DNA from: Aplectana chamaeleonis
Lineage: Eukaryota > Nematoda > Chromadorea > Rhabditida > Cosmocercidae
Direction: 5' to 3'
Assembly (NCBI GenBank): GCA_029168955.1
Contig: JAPDOI010001349.1
Span: forward strand, 124,001-188,000
Length of the DNA: 64,000 nucleotides
Positions 11,188 to 21,743 of the stretch are shown piece by piece. A model generated the notes under the pieces. It was not told the origin of the DNA. It saw only the letters and a program-made list of their open reading frames with translations, and did no database searches. The position numbers were made by a program, and so were the translations under genes. The number at the start of each line of letters is the position of its first letter. Position 1 is the stretch's first letter.

Positions 11188-11799
11188 TAGTTGGGGGCAG
11201 GCGAACACCAAGCAATAAATTGCTTGTGAGCGTTTTTATCCAACTTTTCACTTATTTCTTACTTATGTGATGGCCAGATACACCTTGTCAAGAGGATAAC
11301 ACAACAACGCTAACACAAGGGCTCTGTGGTAGACCTGATGACCTTTTATATCTGCATAGACGCTAGAGCGCACCGCTCCAGCGGAAAAGACGGTCAGGAG
11401 TATAAATGGGCCCTCACCCGCTCTCACTAATAGGTATTCTCCGCTTCCCCTGGTACCATTAAGACAAGAAAACAGTTTCTCTTGTTTGTCACAAAAATGA
11501 GAGAATATTGAGCTGTCGCGAATGGGCATTTCGGGATGCTAATCCTTCAATCAAAATAGTAGTCACCCCGAGAGGTTTCAGTTATAACATAGTTCGATAT
11601 ATCTATGAAATATGTTACACCGTAATCTCGCTTGCATGAAGACCCCTTCGAAATATGCCTCACTATGCGCAGTGAATATCTGACGAAACCGTACTAGAAT
11701 TTCCACCGAATTTACCGTTTTTACTGTATTTACCGGAATACGTTCTCGGAAAAAAAAGATTGGTTAAGAATTCAACGAAAAAATTTCTATAGCACATCC
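11188..11799. other. No recognisable feature
   Basis: No coding frame above 88 codons, no tandem repeat and no inverted ends were detected in this stretch. Confidence 0.4.
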
Positions 11800-12020
11800 C
11801 TGATTCGGAGCACGAATCTGAAGTCCGTTTATCGATATTCTAAAGTTTACTGTAGGATGCAGGCAATTTTATGCTTTTTAGCTGGCGTGAGCTACGTTAG
11901 TATTTCGAAAGTCAGCAGGTGGACCTCAAATTCGTGTTCAGCATCCAAAACAACCCTTACAGAGGGATTTTAGCTGGATCTGAGACTTTAATCATACTAC
12001 CGCCTATCCACCATTACCTA
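11800..12020. repeat. Fragment of dispersed 21.7-kb family
   Basis: CTCAAATTCGTGTTCAGCAT (about 11932) followed by AACAACCCTTACAGAGG parallels the hallmark block at 3,223 and 22,220. It is a decayed, non-coding copy. Confidence 0.45.
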
Positions 12021-12391
12021 GTACCACCCTCTAGAGTCGTGATGAACAACCCGCGAATCCATCTTAGCGCTATCGGAATCATCTAATGTCGCATTTTGCC
12101 TTGGAAACTAGCCGCCGGTGGAGGTCGAATCTCTCGAATATCCTATATACTTTGTAAATGGACCACAGGTTTGTTTTCAGGACCTAGAATGGCCCCAGAA
12201 AAAACTTTCATGCCAATTTTGAGATCTTGAGCCAACATTTTTTCTGGACACTCTAAAAACTGCTGATCCATGGTAAATGACCTGAACCCATCGAGAAAAC
12301 TTTCCCGTAACCCCTTTGGGAGAGTTGTTCTGCATATTCAATCGGAAGCTTTTTCTCTCGGAAGCCGTTGTTAAAGAGAAGGGTTCAAATC

Positions 12392-12878
12392 TTAAAGGCA
12401 GTGCTCACGATAAAAAAATGTGTTCCAGTTTCCGCTAGGAAGGAGGAGCACACTGTAACGTTGACGTCGAAAGAACGCATTAAAACGAGCCAGGAAACGC
12501 TTCAAAAGAGCCCGAAGTTGCCACTCCGAGCGCAAGGCAAACCCCAAAAGCGCAACACACGCCCACCGACGTGAACAAATGAATGCTCGAGATCGTGAGA
12601 TGAGCGATGATTTCCAATCATTAGCCCCGCTCTTCCCTTCATTCTCAGCTTCTCTCTTGACTCAGGTCAGCAAGGCATAGATCGGCTGCAAGAGGCGGAA
12701 GCTACAAGCCTCGGACAACTCGTCCACCATGTTTCCTTAACTCAACTTTGAGGGACCATAACTCCGTTCCCAGAAGGTCTTGTACGACTTCAAAACCATC
12801 ATTGGAATCAGCATAGGGCCCTTTTCAAGATAGGTGGAAAAACGGAAAAACGAGTTTTATAGTGAACACTGCCTTTAA
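12392..12878. mobile_element. TTAA-flanked MITE-like element, 487 bp
   Basis: The left end TTAAAGGCAGTGCTCACGAT (12392) and the complement of the right end, TTAAAGGCAGTGTTCACTAT (ending 12878), match at 18 of 20 positions. TTAA at both edges suggests a 4-bp TTAA target duplication. The interior shares CGAAAGAACG..AAAACGAGCCAGGAA with 13,473 and 23,330, and the right half resembles 5,880-6,190. No transposase is present. TTAA duplication is known for piggyBac elements, but the AAGGCA ends do not follow the usual piggyBac terminus, so I leave the superfamily open. Confidence 0.8.
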
Positions 12879-13275
12879 GCAATTAGCTTCAATACTGCTA
12901 CTTGTCTTCTTGTTTCTTATTACAGGTTATTACAAACTTGCTGAGTTGAACACAAACCTTAGGTGTCAGGTAGAAGTCGAACCAGCATCGCCTTCAGGAC
13001 GAGAGTGTTACCACTACACTACCGACACCCCGCTCTGCATTGAAAAATTTTGGAACGCTTCGCAAATTTGCGTGTCTTTGTTGCGCAGGGATGAGTTATA
13101 CCATTTAGCAGTGTATATCGCTGAAATTAATCGCGTTCTTGTTTTGTTTTGGCCCGTACTCTTTAGCCATCTCTACAGTGCGTATAAGATATTATTCATT
13201 CATCTCACTGTTGGCAACAACATTTCTCTTGCATTCTGCTCGACCTTAGCGTTCACTATTGCACTGCTACAATAG
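12871..13275 (+). other. Unrecognised 135-codon open frame
   Basis: The frame opens inside the right end of the MITE-like element and closes at TAG 13273-13275. There is no ATG near its start. It encodes a hydrophobic N-terminal stretch (ILLLVFLFLITGYY), a cysteine-containing middle and a second hydrophobic stretch (VLVLFWPVLF), so it resembles a small membrane protein. A plausible 3' splice site (TTTCTTATTACAG, ending 12925) and a possible donor (CAG-GTAGAA at 12968) lie within it. Length is near the chance limit for this window. I do not recognise a family; it may be one exon or noise. Confidence 0.2.
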
Positions 13276-13472
13276 CGCACGAGCTGTTGAGCCATTCTAG
13301 GTGATGAAATCATTGCGCATCAGAAACGGCGTGTATTCCGTATGACTTCTATCTTCTCTTGCTCCATGTTGATAAAATCGCAGTAAATTTAAAAAAGCAG
13401 GCCCACAGACTTGTATCAACGGAATGTTGTTCCCAAGTAATGTGATAAGGTGGATAATGCGCTGCAGGTAGT

Positions 13473-13640
13473 TTAAAGGCGGCGTTCACGATGATCATCC
13501 TCAGTAACTTTCCACAGTGAAATGATACGCAAGAAGGATATTAGGCTCCCAGTGCCGAAAGAACGGTGGAAAACGAGCCAGGAGTCGCGAATTAACGGCT
13601 TTGGAGCGTTTTGGAGCTATAGAATCGCCCCGTGCCCCAG
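13473..13640 (+). mobile_element. TTAA family element, left half only
   Basis: It starts TTAAAGGCGGCGTTCACGAT and continues through GATGATCATCC, CTTTCCACAGT, AGGCTCCCAGTGCC and AAAACGAGCCAGGAGT, all present in the same order in the complement of 23,140-23,333. A right terminus was not found downstream, so the copy is truncated or interrupted. Confidence 0.6.
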
Positions 13641-13697
13641 TTCCGCCACCTCGATGTGAACAAACGAAAACTCAGGGGTGGTAGTAAATGGGCTCGA

Positions 13698-13742
13698 AAA
13701 CGCGAGTTTACAGGCGTTAAATTCGCGTTAAACGCGAGTTTT
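13698..13742. repeat. Short direct repeat AAACGCGAGTTT
   Basis: AAACGCGAGTTT occurs near 13699 and 13731, separated by GCGTTAAATTCGCGTT. Related words (ACTCGCGTTGAAC) return near 13965. It is a local low-complexity cluster without known function. Confidence 0.4.
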
Positions 13743-14520
13743 ATCACACTAGATCCCAGCGAAGAATTTCTGAGCGAGAAAAGAGAATTCGCTCTAATTT
13801 CACGTTAACATCCCTTAGCGTTAGGCATTAAGTACCCTGTGAGTGAAAACGCCTCGAAAAAAAAACGACATTCCCAACCTGTATTAGAGAAATGAGCAAG
13901 TTCAAAACGTTTTCAGGACTTTTTTCATAAAAAATTTGGCCCGTAACTACCTCGCGTAACAACTCGCGTTGAACATTCCCCCGCAGAAAGCACGGAAATA
14001 GTGCTGAAATGCGAGAGTAGCTCGCGGCTAACGAAAAACTTCTCCCGAGGAGTTTTTTTTTTCTGGCGGCTAGCAGGATACCGTAGAGACAGTTCTGAAT
14101 ATCTACAGTAGCGGTCATAAATCTATTGACATCGGTTTTTTTTTTCAAATATCTTCGATCTAACTGAGGCTATCAATTCCATCTTCTAATATGATATTTT
14201 CGGTCATAATGCAAATATAATGAAGTGTGTTGCAGAACTATAATGCGAATGCGCATCGTTGGGGAAGATTACTTGCAAATATTGGCAATCTGCGACTTTT
14301 TGTCTCTACTTAAACTCGTTCACTTTTTCCGTCGTTTTCGATATTCACTTGGTGATCTTTGTATTTGACAGGATTGGTAGTTCATTTTGAAGTAGAAATT
14401 TTTTATATAGTGATCAAATATCAATCATATGAGGTTCTGAAAGGGGTCTATAAGGAGCCGTTCTTGAAAAAGTGTTGGCGAACACATTACAGGCCGCCTT
14501 AAAATTTTTGAAGGTTAGCA
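13743..14520. other. No recognisable feature
   Basis: Contains T-runs (14048 and 14138) and one reverse frame of 106 codons (13828-14148) with no motif. No repeat ends were identified. Confidence 0.4.
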
Positions 14521-14523
14521 CTA

Positions 14524-14942
14524 GTCCTGTTACGAGCTTGTTGTCACGACGATTACGGTCACGAGCTGTCACAAGTGTCGCGTGGTCATAACATCACGAC
14601 AACGCGACAGACAGCGTGACACAAAATAGTGCGCGGTTGAGAGAGTGCGCAGACTGCTGCGAGTGTCGTGCGCTCGTGTACAACAATGTTGTGGGTGGTG
14701 GCCATCGTGTATCAACACCTCTAGGGAGGCGGGAGAAACGGAGGAGGAGCGAGTTTCCTGATTTGACGCAACAGCCGGGAGCCGGGGCTCTCCCGTGTTG
14801 CGTCCAATCAGGAGCCTCGCTCCTCCCCCGTTTCTCCCGCCTCCTCAGGGGTGTTGATACACGATGGCCACCACCCCACTGTTGTGACAACACACTGGCG
14901 TAAAATATTGTGTGGGTCTGCAACTGCCACAACGACAGGCTA
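14524..14942. mobile_element. Fold-back element with about 85-bp arms
   Basis: Inner arms at about 14689-14777 and 14794-14877 are near-perfect complements around a short GC-rich centre (GCCGGGGCTC). Both contain GGTGGTGGCCATCGTG followed by ATCAACACC and the GGAGGCGGGAGAAACG block. Weaker similarity extends outward to GTCCTGT on the left (14524) and the complement of ACAGGC on the right (14942), each beside a TA. This fits a Tc1/mariner-type MITE with TA target duplication, though the outer limits are uncertain. The two opposing open frames are mirror images of the arms and are not genes. Confidence 0.65.
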
Positions 14943-15117
14943 AACTACGCTAGCTCTATTTTCGATCGATCTTTTTTTTCTGTTCTGATACGTTTGCTTT
15001 GCATTCTTTTGCGTTTTTCGTTTACTTGAGATCTTCATTGGGAATTTCTTACCTCCTGCCCTATTTTACCGCTATTGTAGTTAGGATAGTGATGAGATTG
15101 AACAACATTAAATAATC

Positions 15118-17462
15118 CAAGGTGTAACGAGAATTCGGTGCTTGCAGCCAAATGTACAACGCTGGGGTTGGAATTCTTAACAAAACACAGTAACTGACTT
15201 CAGTCAACTGGTGAAAGAGCCAACTATTGGAGTTAATTGCCTAGATCTGGTCCTTTCTAATGATCGTACACTTGTACGTAATTTAAATGTTGGACCTCCG
15301 GTTGGTTCTAGTGACCATAACAGTGTCAGCTTCGATCTAGAATATGAACATATGTCGCCTCACTTTACATTGGTTCGGGATTTCGCTCACTGTAATTATG
15401 ACAGCCTTGGACTGTACCTTTCTACTGTTGGATGGAGAGATTCTTCCGAGAGTTGGAGCTCATTTGACGCGAAATACGAACTGTTTTTGCGAACTTTAAA
15501 AGATGCGTTAGACCTCTTCGTGCCTCTGAAACGTGTGAGTGCAACGCGCTCTGTACTTCCTTCTTACTTGCGAAATATGCTTGATCATAGGAGTTGTCAT
15601 TTCGCAGTAGCGTCGAATTCTCAGTCACATTCGGACTGGGTAAAGTTCCGCTGCTTTTCTTCTAGATTCGAAAGTCGCCTTTCAAAATATAATAGAAATT
15701 TGGAGAAGAGGGCAATTAATAGTTGCAATCAGCGAGGCTTTTATAAATTTCTGAATAAAATTTGGAAAATCGAATAGAATTCCTTGCTTGAGGAAATGTG
15801 ATACTGTCGCAATTATGGAGGCTGACAAAGCGAATTTGTTAGCTGACAAATTCTGTGAGGTTTATGGGGAGGTCAGCAATTCTTCTCCTTCTTTTTGCCC
15901 AGTAGTCGAAATTCCTATGGATAGTTTTCCGTTTTTTGAGAATGATATAATTTTTGACATCCTGTCCAAGTTGCCGATATCCATGTCTATCACACCTGAT
16001 TTCAATCCTGCTGTTTTTGTCAAAAACGTTGCACACGTAATTGCAGGTCCTTTGGCATATCTTTTCAATCAATCCATTTGGTATTCGGAAGCTCCACAAA
16101 GGTGGAAGCAATCGTTTGTGACCCCTTTGTTGAAGAAAGAACTTTCTCAACGAGTGGATAACTATAGGCCAGTGAGTATCACCTCGATTTTTTGCAGAGC
16201 ATTCGATAAGATCCTCAAAAACACATTGTAGAACATTCGGAAAGGAATCTAATTATTCCAGATAATCAACACGGGTTTGTTGCGGGGAAGTCGGTCGAAA
16301 CTAATTTGCTGGAGTGTATTAATGATTGGAGTGAGTACCTGGAATCGAGGACCGCGTGTGATGTGATTTATTTGGATTTTTCGAAAGCTTTCGACAGGGT
16401 TGACCACCACAAGCTCATGCTGAAACTTGAGAAGCTAAAGTTCCATCCATTTGTGTGTAGTTGGATGAAAAACTACCTCAGTGACCGTACTATCCAAGTC
16501 AAAGTGGGCTCTAGCTTTTCGTCTCGCCGGTCGGTTAGTAGTGGGGTTCCTCAGGGAGGCGTTCTATCGCCAATTTTGTTCGCTGTCTATATCGCAGAGC
16601 TTCCCCTGTTGTTGGAAAGTGCCGGAGTAGTTTGTAAGCAATTTGCCGGCGATATAAAAATATATACCGGAATACAGTCACTTGAGGATGTCGAAAAGTT
16701 ACAAGCCGCTCTTGACAGGGTGCAGGAATGGTCGAAAGTTTGGAGTTTACCGCTGGCTCCCGAGAAAACGGTCCACTTGAGGTTGGGAACTTCCAGTCTA
16801 CCAGGCACATGCGTGCTCGATGGTCACTCTCTGACAACGGTTTCAAGTGTTAAGGATCTTGGTTTCCAGTATGATAGTCAACTTGACTTCTCTGCCCATT
16901 ATCAAGCCATTTCTAACAAAGCTTTTGTACGCACCTTCCATATCTTTAAAGGCTTGTCGACTTGTGACGAAAACGTCCTGACGCGTGCATATAAAGTATA
17001 TGTTAGGCTTATAGTGGAATCAGGTACTTCAGTGCTCTATCCATGCAAAAAGAAGGATATTCGACGATTGGAAAAAGTCCAAGATAATTTTACTCGTAAA
17101 GTTTTCTTGTGACGAAATGGATTCTCATATACTAGAGTACCTGGGCCCATTAGGCGGAATCAGGAATTATCATTGCATTCACTGGAGTCTAGACGCAAGA
17201 GAAATGACGTGTGCATGATTTTTAAAATTGCAAGTGGAATGGTAAGGACTGACAAATCGAAATTTTTTGGCTTCATGGCATCTAGAACACGGGGTAGCTC
17301 GGAGAAAATCTCGTGTGGTGTACCCAAAACCTGTATTAGGTTGAGCAGCTTTACCTGTAGAGCTGGGTCCGCTTTGCCTCTTTGAAACTGAAAATCCAAA
17401 CTGTTCCTAGTTCTTTTCTATCATTCAAACGCAAGGCTTCAAATATTTTACTGTCTTGGTAA
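15118..17462 (+). pseudogene. LINE ORF2 remnant: endonuclease C-terminus and reverse transcriptase
   Basis: In life this protein nicks target DNA and copies the element RNA by target-primed reverse transcription. The remnant is spread over several frames. Frame 3 up to about 15180 (CTTLGLEFLTKHS) continues in frame 1 from 15187 (VTDFSQLVKEPTIG), carrying the endonuclease SDH motif (D at 15313, H at 15316). Frame 2 follows at 15788-16231 and frame 1 again at 16220-17112. RT motif A, YLDFSKAFD, has its aspartate at 16375; motif B is VPQGGVLSP from 16546; motif C reads FAGD, where FADD is expected (Gly at 16648-16650). A TGA at 17110 interrupts the conserved RKVFL..NGFSY stretch, and a last shift near 17385 precedes the C-terminus ending at TAA 17460. 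At least four frameshifts, one nonsense codon and the catalytic change make it dead. Confidence 0.85.
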
Positions 17463-17533
17463 AATTTCACTTTGTACTCAAGTATTTTTCTTTGCTCTTC
17501 GCCTTTATGTATATCATGCCTACCTTATGTAGC

Positions 17534-17561
17534 ATAAATAAATAAATAAATAAATAAATAA
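17534..17561 (+). repeat. AAAT microsatellite (LINE 3' tail)
   Basis: About seven tandem AAAT units sit 70 bp after the ORF2 stop and mark the 3' end of the retrotransposon. Confidence 0.85.
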
Positions 17562-17704
17562 CTGCTCGTTAGTTTTCATTTTTATGATTCCCATGTGAAA
17601 AGGGTTCAACGATTTTTTTTCAGCATTTCGAACCTTATTCTTAGTTATTTATTTAACACTTATCGAAGAGATCGAAATTCTCACGTCGTCGTGTACATTT
17701 AATG

Positions 17705-17821
17705 TATGGTTAGGTCCGTGGCTTGTTTCCTCAAGAAAAATTCAGATTTGAACCGCAGCGCCAGCCGCCGTTTGAAATTAAGTTTTTTTTCTTGAGAAAA
17801 CAAGCCACGGACCTAACTATA
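17705..17821. mobile_element. 117-bp palindromic MITE-like element
   Basis: The left arm TATGGTTAGGTCCGTGGCTT and the complement of the right arm, TATAGTTAGGTCCGTGGCTT, differ at one base. Pairing continues through GTTT(C/T)CTCAAGAAAAA and weakly into the centre. The whole unit can fold into a single hairpin. TA at each edge would fit a TA target duplication. Confidence 0.75.
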
Positions 17822-17973
17822 TCTATCTCTACTACAAAGTTAATGGGCTATATACCTCAGTGAACGGCTCTCCAGGTTGTTGTAGATTGAGCTGTAAGTT
17901 CTGAAACCACTGCTTCTTTCATAATCTGCTTCTTTCCGAACTGGGTAGAGCTTTTTTTGTTATTTATCTTATA

Positions 17974-18204
17974 CTAGAGCGGGAACAGTGATCCAGGTGA
18001 AAACAACTGATCTGCCCTCAAAACAATTAATTGAGCGTTGCCCTTTATGGTGATGCCTTCGCTTTTCGCCTTGTCGAATAATATTTTTATTTCTGTTTCA
18101 GAAGAAGCGAAAAAATCTGCTGCGAATGGTGAGTGTTTTGATACCATTTTCTTATTTCTTACCCTTGCGTCGTTTGTCCGAAGTTCTGACAACCACACGT
18201 TGAA
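17974..18204 (-). other. Possible minus-strand exon(s), unproven
   Basis: The reverse frame runs from about 18204 to 17974 and includes CKFNVWLSELRTNDAR, then ADFFASSETEIKILFDKAKSEG. Minus-strand splice-like signals inside it (donor CAAG-GTAAGAAA near 18170; acceptor TTCGCAG near 18127) would define an intron of about 45 bp, typical of nematodes. The frame has no ATG near its upstream end and abuts the inverted repeat at 18,208. The peptide is unusually protein-like for this window, but I cannot assign a family. It may be a decayed transposon or gene fragment. Confidence 0.2.
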
Positions 18205-18207
18205 CTT

Positions 18208-18342
18208 GCAGCTGGCGCGGATCGCAATGATATTTTTCGTTCGTTATTGTCGTTGGGCAACACGTGTAAAATCATATTTTCACGAAGATTGCGCCAACGC
18301 ACAATAAGGAACGAAAAGTATCAGTGCAATCCGCGCCAACTC
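18208..18342. mobile_element. 135-bp inverted-repeat element
   Basis: The left arm (18208-18258) and right arm (18290-18342) are about 50 bp long and mostly complementary. Both carry GGCGCGGAT(C/T)GCA, TTTTCGTTC and TTATTGT in order. It folds into a hairpin with a 30-bp loop and has the size of a very small MITE. Confidence 0.7.
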
Positions 18343-19133
18343 TAGTTGGACTGTGACTGAAACTGCAGTCCCTCTTATGGGTAGGAGGGTTTGTAGCTTA
18401 TGCGGTACATCGCAAAATAATTTAATTTAGATCAGTTTTGAAGAAAATTCTAAATTCTCTTGTTACGTCAAAATTACGCGCGATGAAGAAAAACTTTTTG
18501 GAAGCTGTTATACGACTATCAGAGCGAACCCTATAGTTTTGGAGTGATATTTATTTCCGTACATGGCGTGCGACTGCGCGCGTCACTTTACCCCCACATT
18601 TTCTCGCTGTCTCTCCCCTTGCTCCTCACAAGCGCGCGAAAAAACCTCAGGCAAATCGGGGAACACTTCGCGTTCGACTCCCGGCTGGCGTTGGAGAACT
18701 AAGGGAACGCGGAGTCCAGCGTAATGGTAGGCGGGAGGCCAGGAACATGCGCGCGATGATGACGTAAGCAGCTCCATCAGGAGACCCGAAGTAGCATAGC
18801 GGGGGACCCGCATGTAGTGGCCGAAATCTTGAAAGTATTCATTGAACTACAGAGTTGATTAACGTTTCCTACATAACATCCACGGGCGCTATAACCCTTA
18901 CTCCGAAAATTCACCGGGACGAAGTCATAGTGGGTGTCTACTTCCTTTCTAATCAATACACTAGGGACCTTTTATTAGTGCCACACGGCCAAGTGCGCGA
19001 TGGCAAGACAGTTTGAACGCACGACCCAGCAGTCGAGTCGCTATGAGATCGTGTTACGTATATGGCACGGGTTTTCTCTGGCGTTCAATGTGTCACACAT
19101 AGTCACATCATTTGTCCAACTTCTACCTTGTCC
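18343..19133. other. No gene supported; GC-rich segment 18,560-18,810
   Basis: Composition rises in GC around 18560-18810. A CGCTGTCTCTCC..GCTCC block at about 18604 reappears in reverse complement near 19490-19530, which might mean an old inverted pair, but the match is short and pyrimidine-rich. Open frames are short and unconvincing. Confidence 0.35.
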
Positions 19134-19303
19134 CCCGGCGGGGGACAGGGGCTCTCTACACGCCGAGGTAGGTGATGTCTGGTCTCTCTTGACTCTAATT
19201 CACTCGGGACCACTTCTTTTGCATTGGGTGTCGTGACGTGTCAAACTACAAAAACGGGACAACTCCTCCCCATGTGTGTAGAGAGCCCCTGTCCCCCGGC
19301 GGG
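19134..19303. repeat. 28-bp inverted repeat, 114-bp spacer
   Basis: 19134-19161 and 19276-19303 are complements with one mismatch; both include GGGGACAGGGGCTCTCTACA. This may be a small fold-back element. Within the left arm, CCCCCGGCGGGGG is itself palindromic. Confidence 0.7.
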
Positions 19304-19568
19304 AGTCCAGCATTGCGAGTCTCGTCCTTTTTCTTCCGGGGAGCCTCCCGTTGGCCGTACGGAGAGCCTCCCGATGGCACAAATCTGACGCGGAGTCTGA
19401 CGAACATTTGCCTGAGACATAGTAAATTTGCTTCAGATAAAGAGAATATGTCAACTTATCTCTATCTCGGAGCCAAACGCTGTGTTCCTTCGCGTGCGTC
19501 TGCGGAGCGAAGGGAGAGACAGCGAAAACGCGTGTAGGGAAAGGAGGGTCAGCATATGCCCAGAAAAC

Positions 19569-19931
19569 CGCCGCATTCAATGCGTGTCGAATATGCATTC
19601 AAATTGAGTGACCACATCCATTGAAAGGCTTTTCGCAGGAGCGCGTGCTGCGAAAGTTTATAACAGGGGCACGTGGTGCAGGATAGTCTAGCGCTATCGT
19701 AGCAGTACACCGTCACGCGATTCTGCCGGAACACCCACATGCGACGCGGCCAACTCGCTGAGCACAATCTGGGGCTACCAGCGGTTGGACAAGGTGTACA
19801 GCGGCGGGGTGTACCAAGTCATTTGACACACAATAGGAGCACGCGCTCTCCTAGCAGCACGTCCCCTTACTGTACTCGCAACAGCTTTGTGTTGGAGCTC
19901 GATGCATATTTGACAAGCATTGAATGCGGCG
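19569..19931. mobile_element. 363-bp element with 30-bp terminal inverted repeats
   Basis: The left end 19569-19599 and right end 19902-19931 are complements except for about two bases; both contain CCGCATTCAATGC and ATATGCAT. A second shared word just inside (AGGAGCGCGTGCT versus the complement of AGCACGCGCTCTCCT) extends the similarity. The interior is GC-richer than the flanks and has no recognised coding. The 214-codon forward frame 19739-20383 runs out of this element into unrelated DNA, so I do not treat it as a gene. Confidence 0.65.
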
Positions 19932-20543
19932 ATTGTGTGAGATTAATTGTGTCAGGTTCCCATGACCCGAGCACCTCACCTTCGAGCTGCGGGCTGTTCA
20001 GGGTTGAGCAGTCCGTTGCGAAAAATTTTGGCGGAGCTACGATCCCACCTGTTGTCCAAAACTCAGCAAAAATTTCTGAAATTTTAACGATCCCCTCCCC
20101 GAGATTAAAAACTTTTTTAGCCTTATTTGAGCGACTAATAAAAAAGTTTAAAACGCATAGGTACTTCTCCCACGCAACTGACTATTTCGAAAAAGATTAC
20201 TTTTACTTTCGGATTGTTAACGACCCCCCCCCCCAAATTTTCATTTTTTCACTAAAAATTTGGCAATTTTTCACGACCTCCGTTGTGCCGAGTTGCAACC
20301 CTGGTCAACTGTGGGGCTGTTACAGCTGTTGTTTGTTGGCATTGTTTGGAAGTATTCAAAAAAAAATCATTTCAGACTGGTAAGAAGACCACACTCTGCG
20401 GCGCTTTCGAAATTCGGCTTATTTGCAAAAATCAAAAATGTGGTAATTGCAACGTGAAGACAGTAGCTTTGATAGTAGCGCCTGATTTTCAACTGAAATC
20501 ATAACAACGGTCAAGCGGGTTACGACGAGACGCAATTAGGCAA
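19932..20543. other. No gene supported; C-run at about 20,224
   Basis: A homopolymer of about a dozen C lies near 20,224 in AT-rich DNA. Flanking sequence has no recognised repeat ends or motif. Confidence 0.35.
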
Positions 20544-20744
20544 ATGGGGAGTAAAGATATTGATGTGAAAATGAGAGAGCTTTCACGGTTGCTCTCAAAA
20601 TTTAAGTTTTGTTTTAGTCCCCGGAAGGTACCGGCTGTCGATGTGGCATTGTTCGTCGGATTGGTGTGTGCCAGATCAATCTGCATAGCTGCCTGTGTGT
20701 ATGCGCTGCGCTTTATCTGTGCTTTCTGCAAAAAACACCGTTGA
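20544..20744 (+). other. Unrecognised 66-codon frame with a hydrophobic segment
   Basis: It begins at an ATG and ends at TGA 20742-20744. Residues about 33-61 are hydrophobic with several cysteines (VALFVGLVCARSICIAACVYALRFICAF), as in a one-pass membrane peptide. There is no splice context or homology I can recognise. A frame of this length is common by chance here. Confidence 0.12.
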
Positions 20745-21743
20745 CGCACCTGTACCATATGCTAACACTCACGGTGAGTTCTTTCGAGCACTTCTGTTCA
20801 TTCTCCGATTGAGCAGAAAATAGATGGTCCCGGCATGGTTTTTTTCCATCTTAGCACGATAATCTTCCAGTTGCTTACTGCAACAGCGGCTCTGGGCCGG
20901 ATTTTGATTCTATTACGAACAGTACTTCCTTTTAAGTGGTCAAAAGTTCTGAAAATGTTGAAAATTGAAACGCCCTCCGTGGATATATGATTTCCAACCA
21001 CTTTGGGACTGGGATTTTTTTCAAAAGCACTGAAAATTTCCGTGTATTATACCATGTTTTGAGGAAAGCATTTTAGTTTAGTTTAAAATTCAAACGTTCC
21101 CCTCCCCCAATTCCATTTTCTCAAATTTTCCACGGCTCCTGTTCTGTGCGGCAGTAATCGCTTCACCGTGGCGCGCTAATTATATATGTACGTGTAAAGT
21201 GAAGATTGGAGGAGGTAAAGTCTGTCCGAAGGAAACTGTCCGCGCACGCGGTCGGCTTGCGTGTCGTGAGTCCGTTACGAAGGCACTTTTTGGGCGAGCC
21301 TTCCCACCCCACGACTGAGGTAAAGCTGACTCGGATATTGTTCACTATTCGTCTGATATTCCTCCTAATCGAGTTAAACGTCCAAAAAATACCTTTGCGA
21401 CGGCCGATCACCTTGCCCACCGACCGCGTGAGCGGACAGTTTCATACGGACAGACTTTAATCAAGAACCGATCGCAACTCGAGCGCTTATTGAGCTCAAG
21501 ACTGATGCTGAATTTGGTATTGGTGGAAAATGTTTCCGTATATCTTGCAAATGAGTGACACAGGGGTGGACAAAATTCAGACCTGGTAACAAAATGTTTC
21601 TACCTATTTGAAGCTCCAAATTAATGAAAGTTTTGCTTGTTGTAGTTTCTCTTCAAAGCGTAACTCTTACCATCATTTCAAACATTTGTCACGCATGATG
21701 CGAAAGAGCCGTGCCGATCGCACGCGCAGGCTGCGTTCAACTC
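20745..21743. other. No recognisable feature
   Basis: Contains only short frames (85 codons or fewer) and mixed-composition DNA. No inverted or tandem repeats were identified. Confidence 0.4.

Larger units (their letters stand above)
15118..17561 (+). mobile_element. 5'-truncated CR1/jockey-like LINE
   Basis: A non-LTR retrotransposon runs from the C-terminal part of the endonuclease domain through reverse transcriptase to a 3' tail of AAAT repeats (17534-17561). The 5' part of ORF2 and any ORF1 are missing, as expected from incomplete reverse transcription. Target-site duplications were not identified because the 5' junction is blurred by decay. The CR1/jockey assignment rests on the RT and post-RT motifs by eye and on the tetranucleotide 3' tail; a phylogeny would be needed to settle the clade. 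Confidence 0.8.

Noticed and set aside
13473..14510. Full TTAA element ending near 14,500 (GGCCGCCTTAAAA)
   Set aside because: The proposed right end matches for only about ten bases and lacks the GTTCACGAT part.
14594..14932. Opposed frames of about 100 codons
   Set aside because: They are translations of the two arms of one palindrome and mirror each other.
18590..19540. Large inverted-repeat element bounded by CGCTGTCTCTCC words
   Set aside because: The shared segment is short, pyrimidine-rich and gapped; it may be coincidental.
19739..20383. 214-codon forward frame
   Set aside because: It starts inside a transposon-like element, crosses its end and continues through low-complexity DNA including a C-run, with no recognisable domain.
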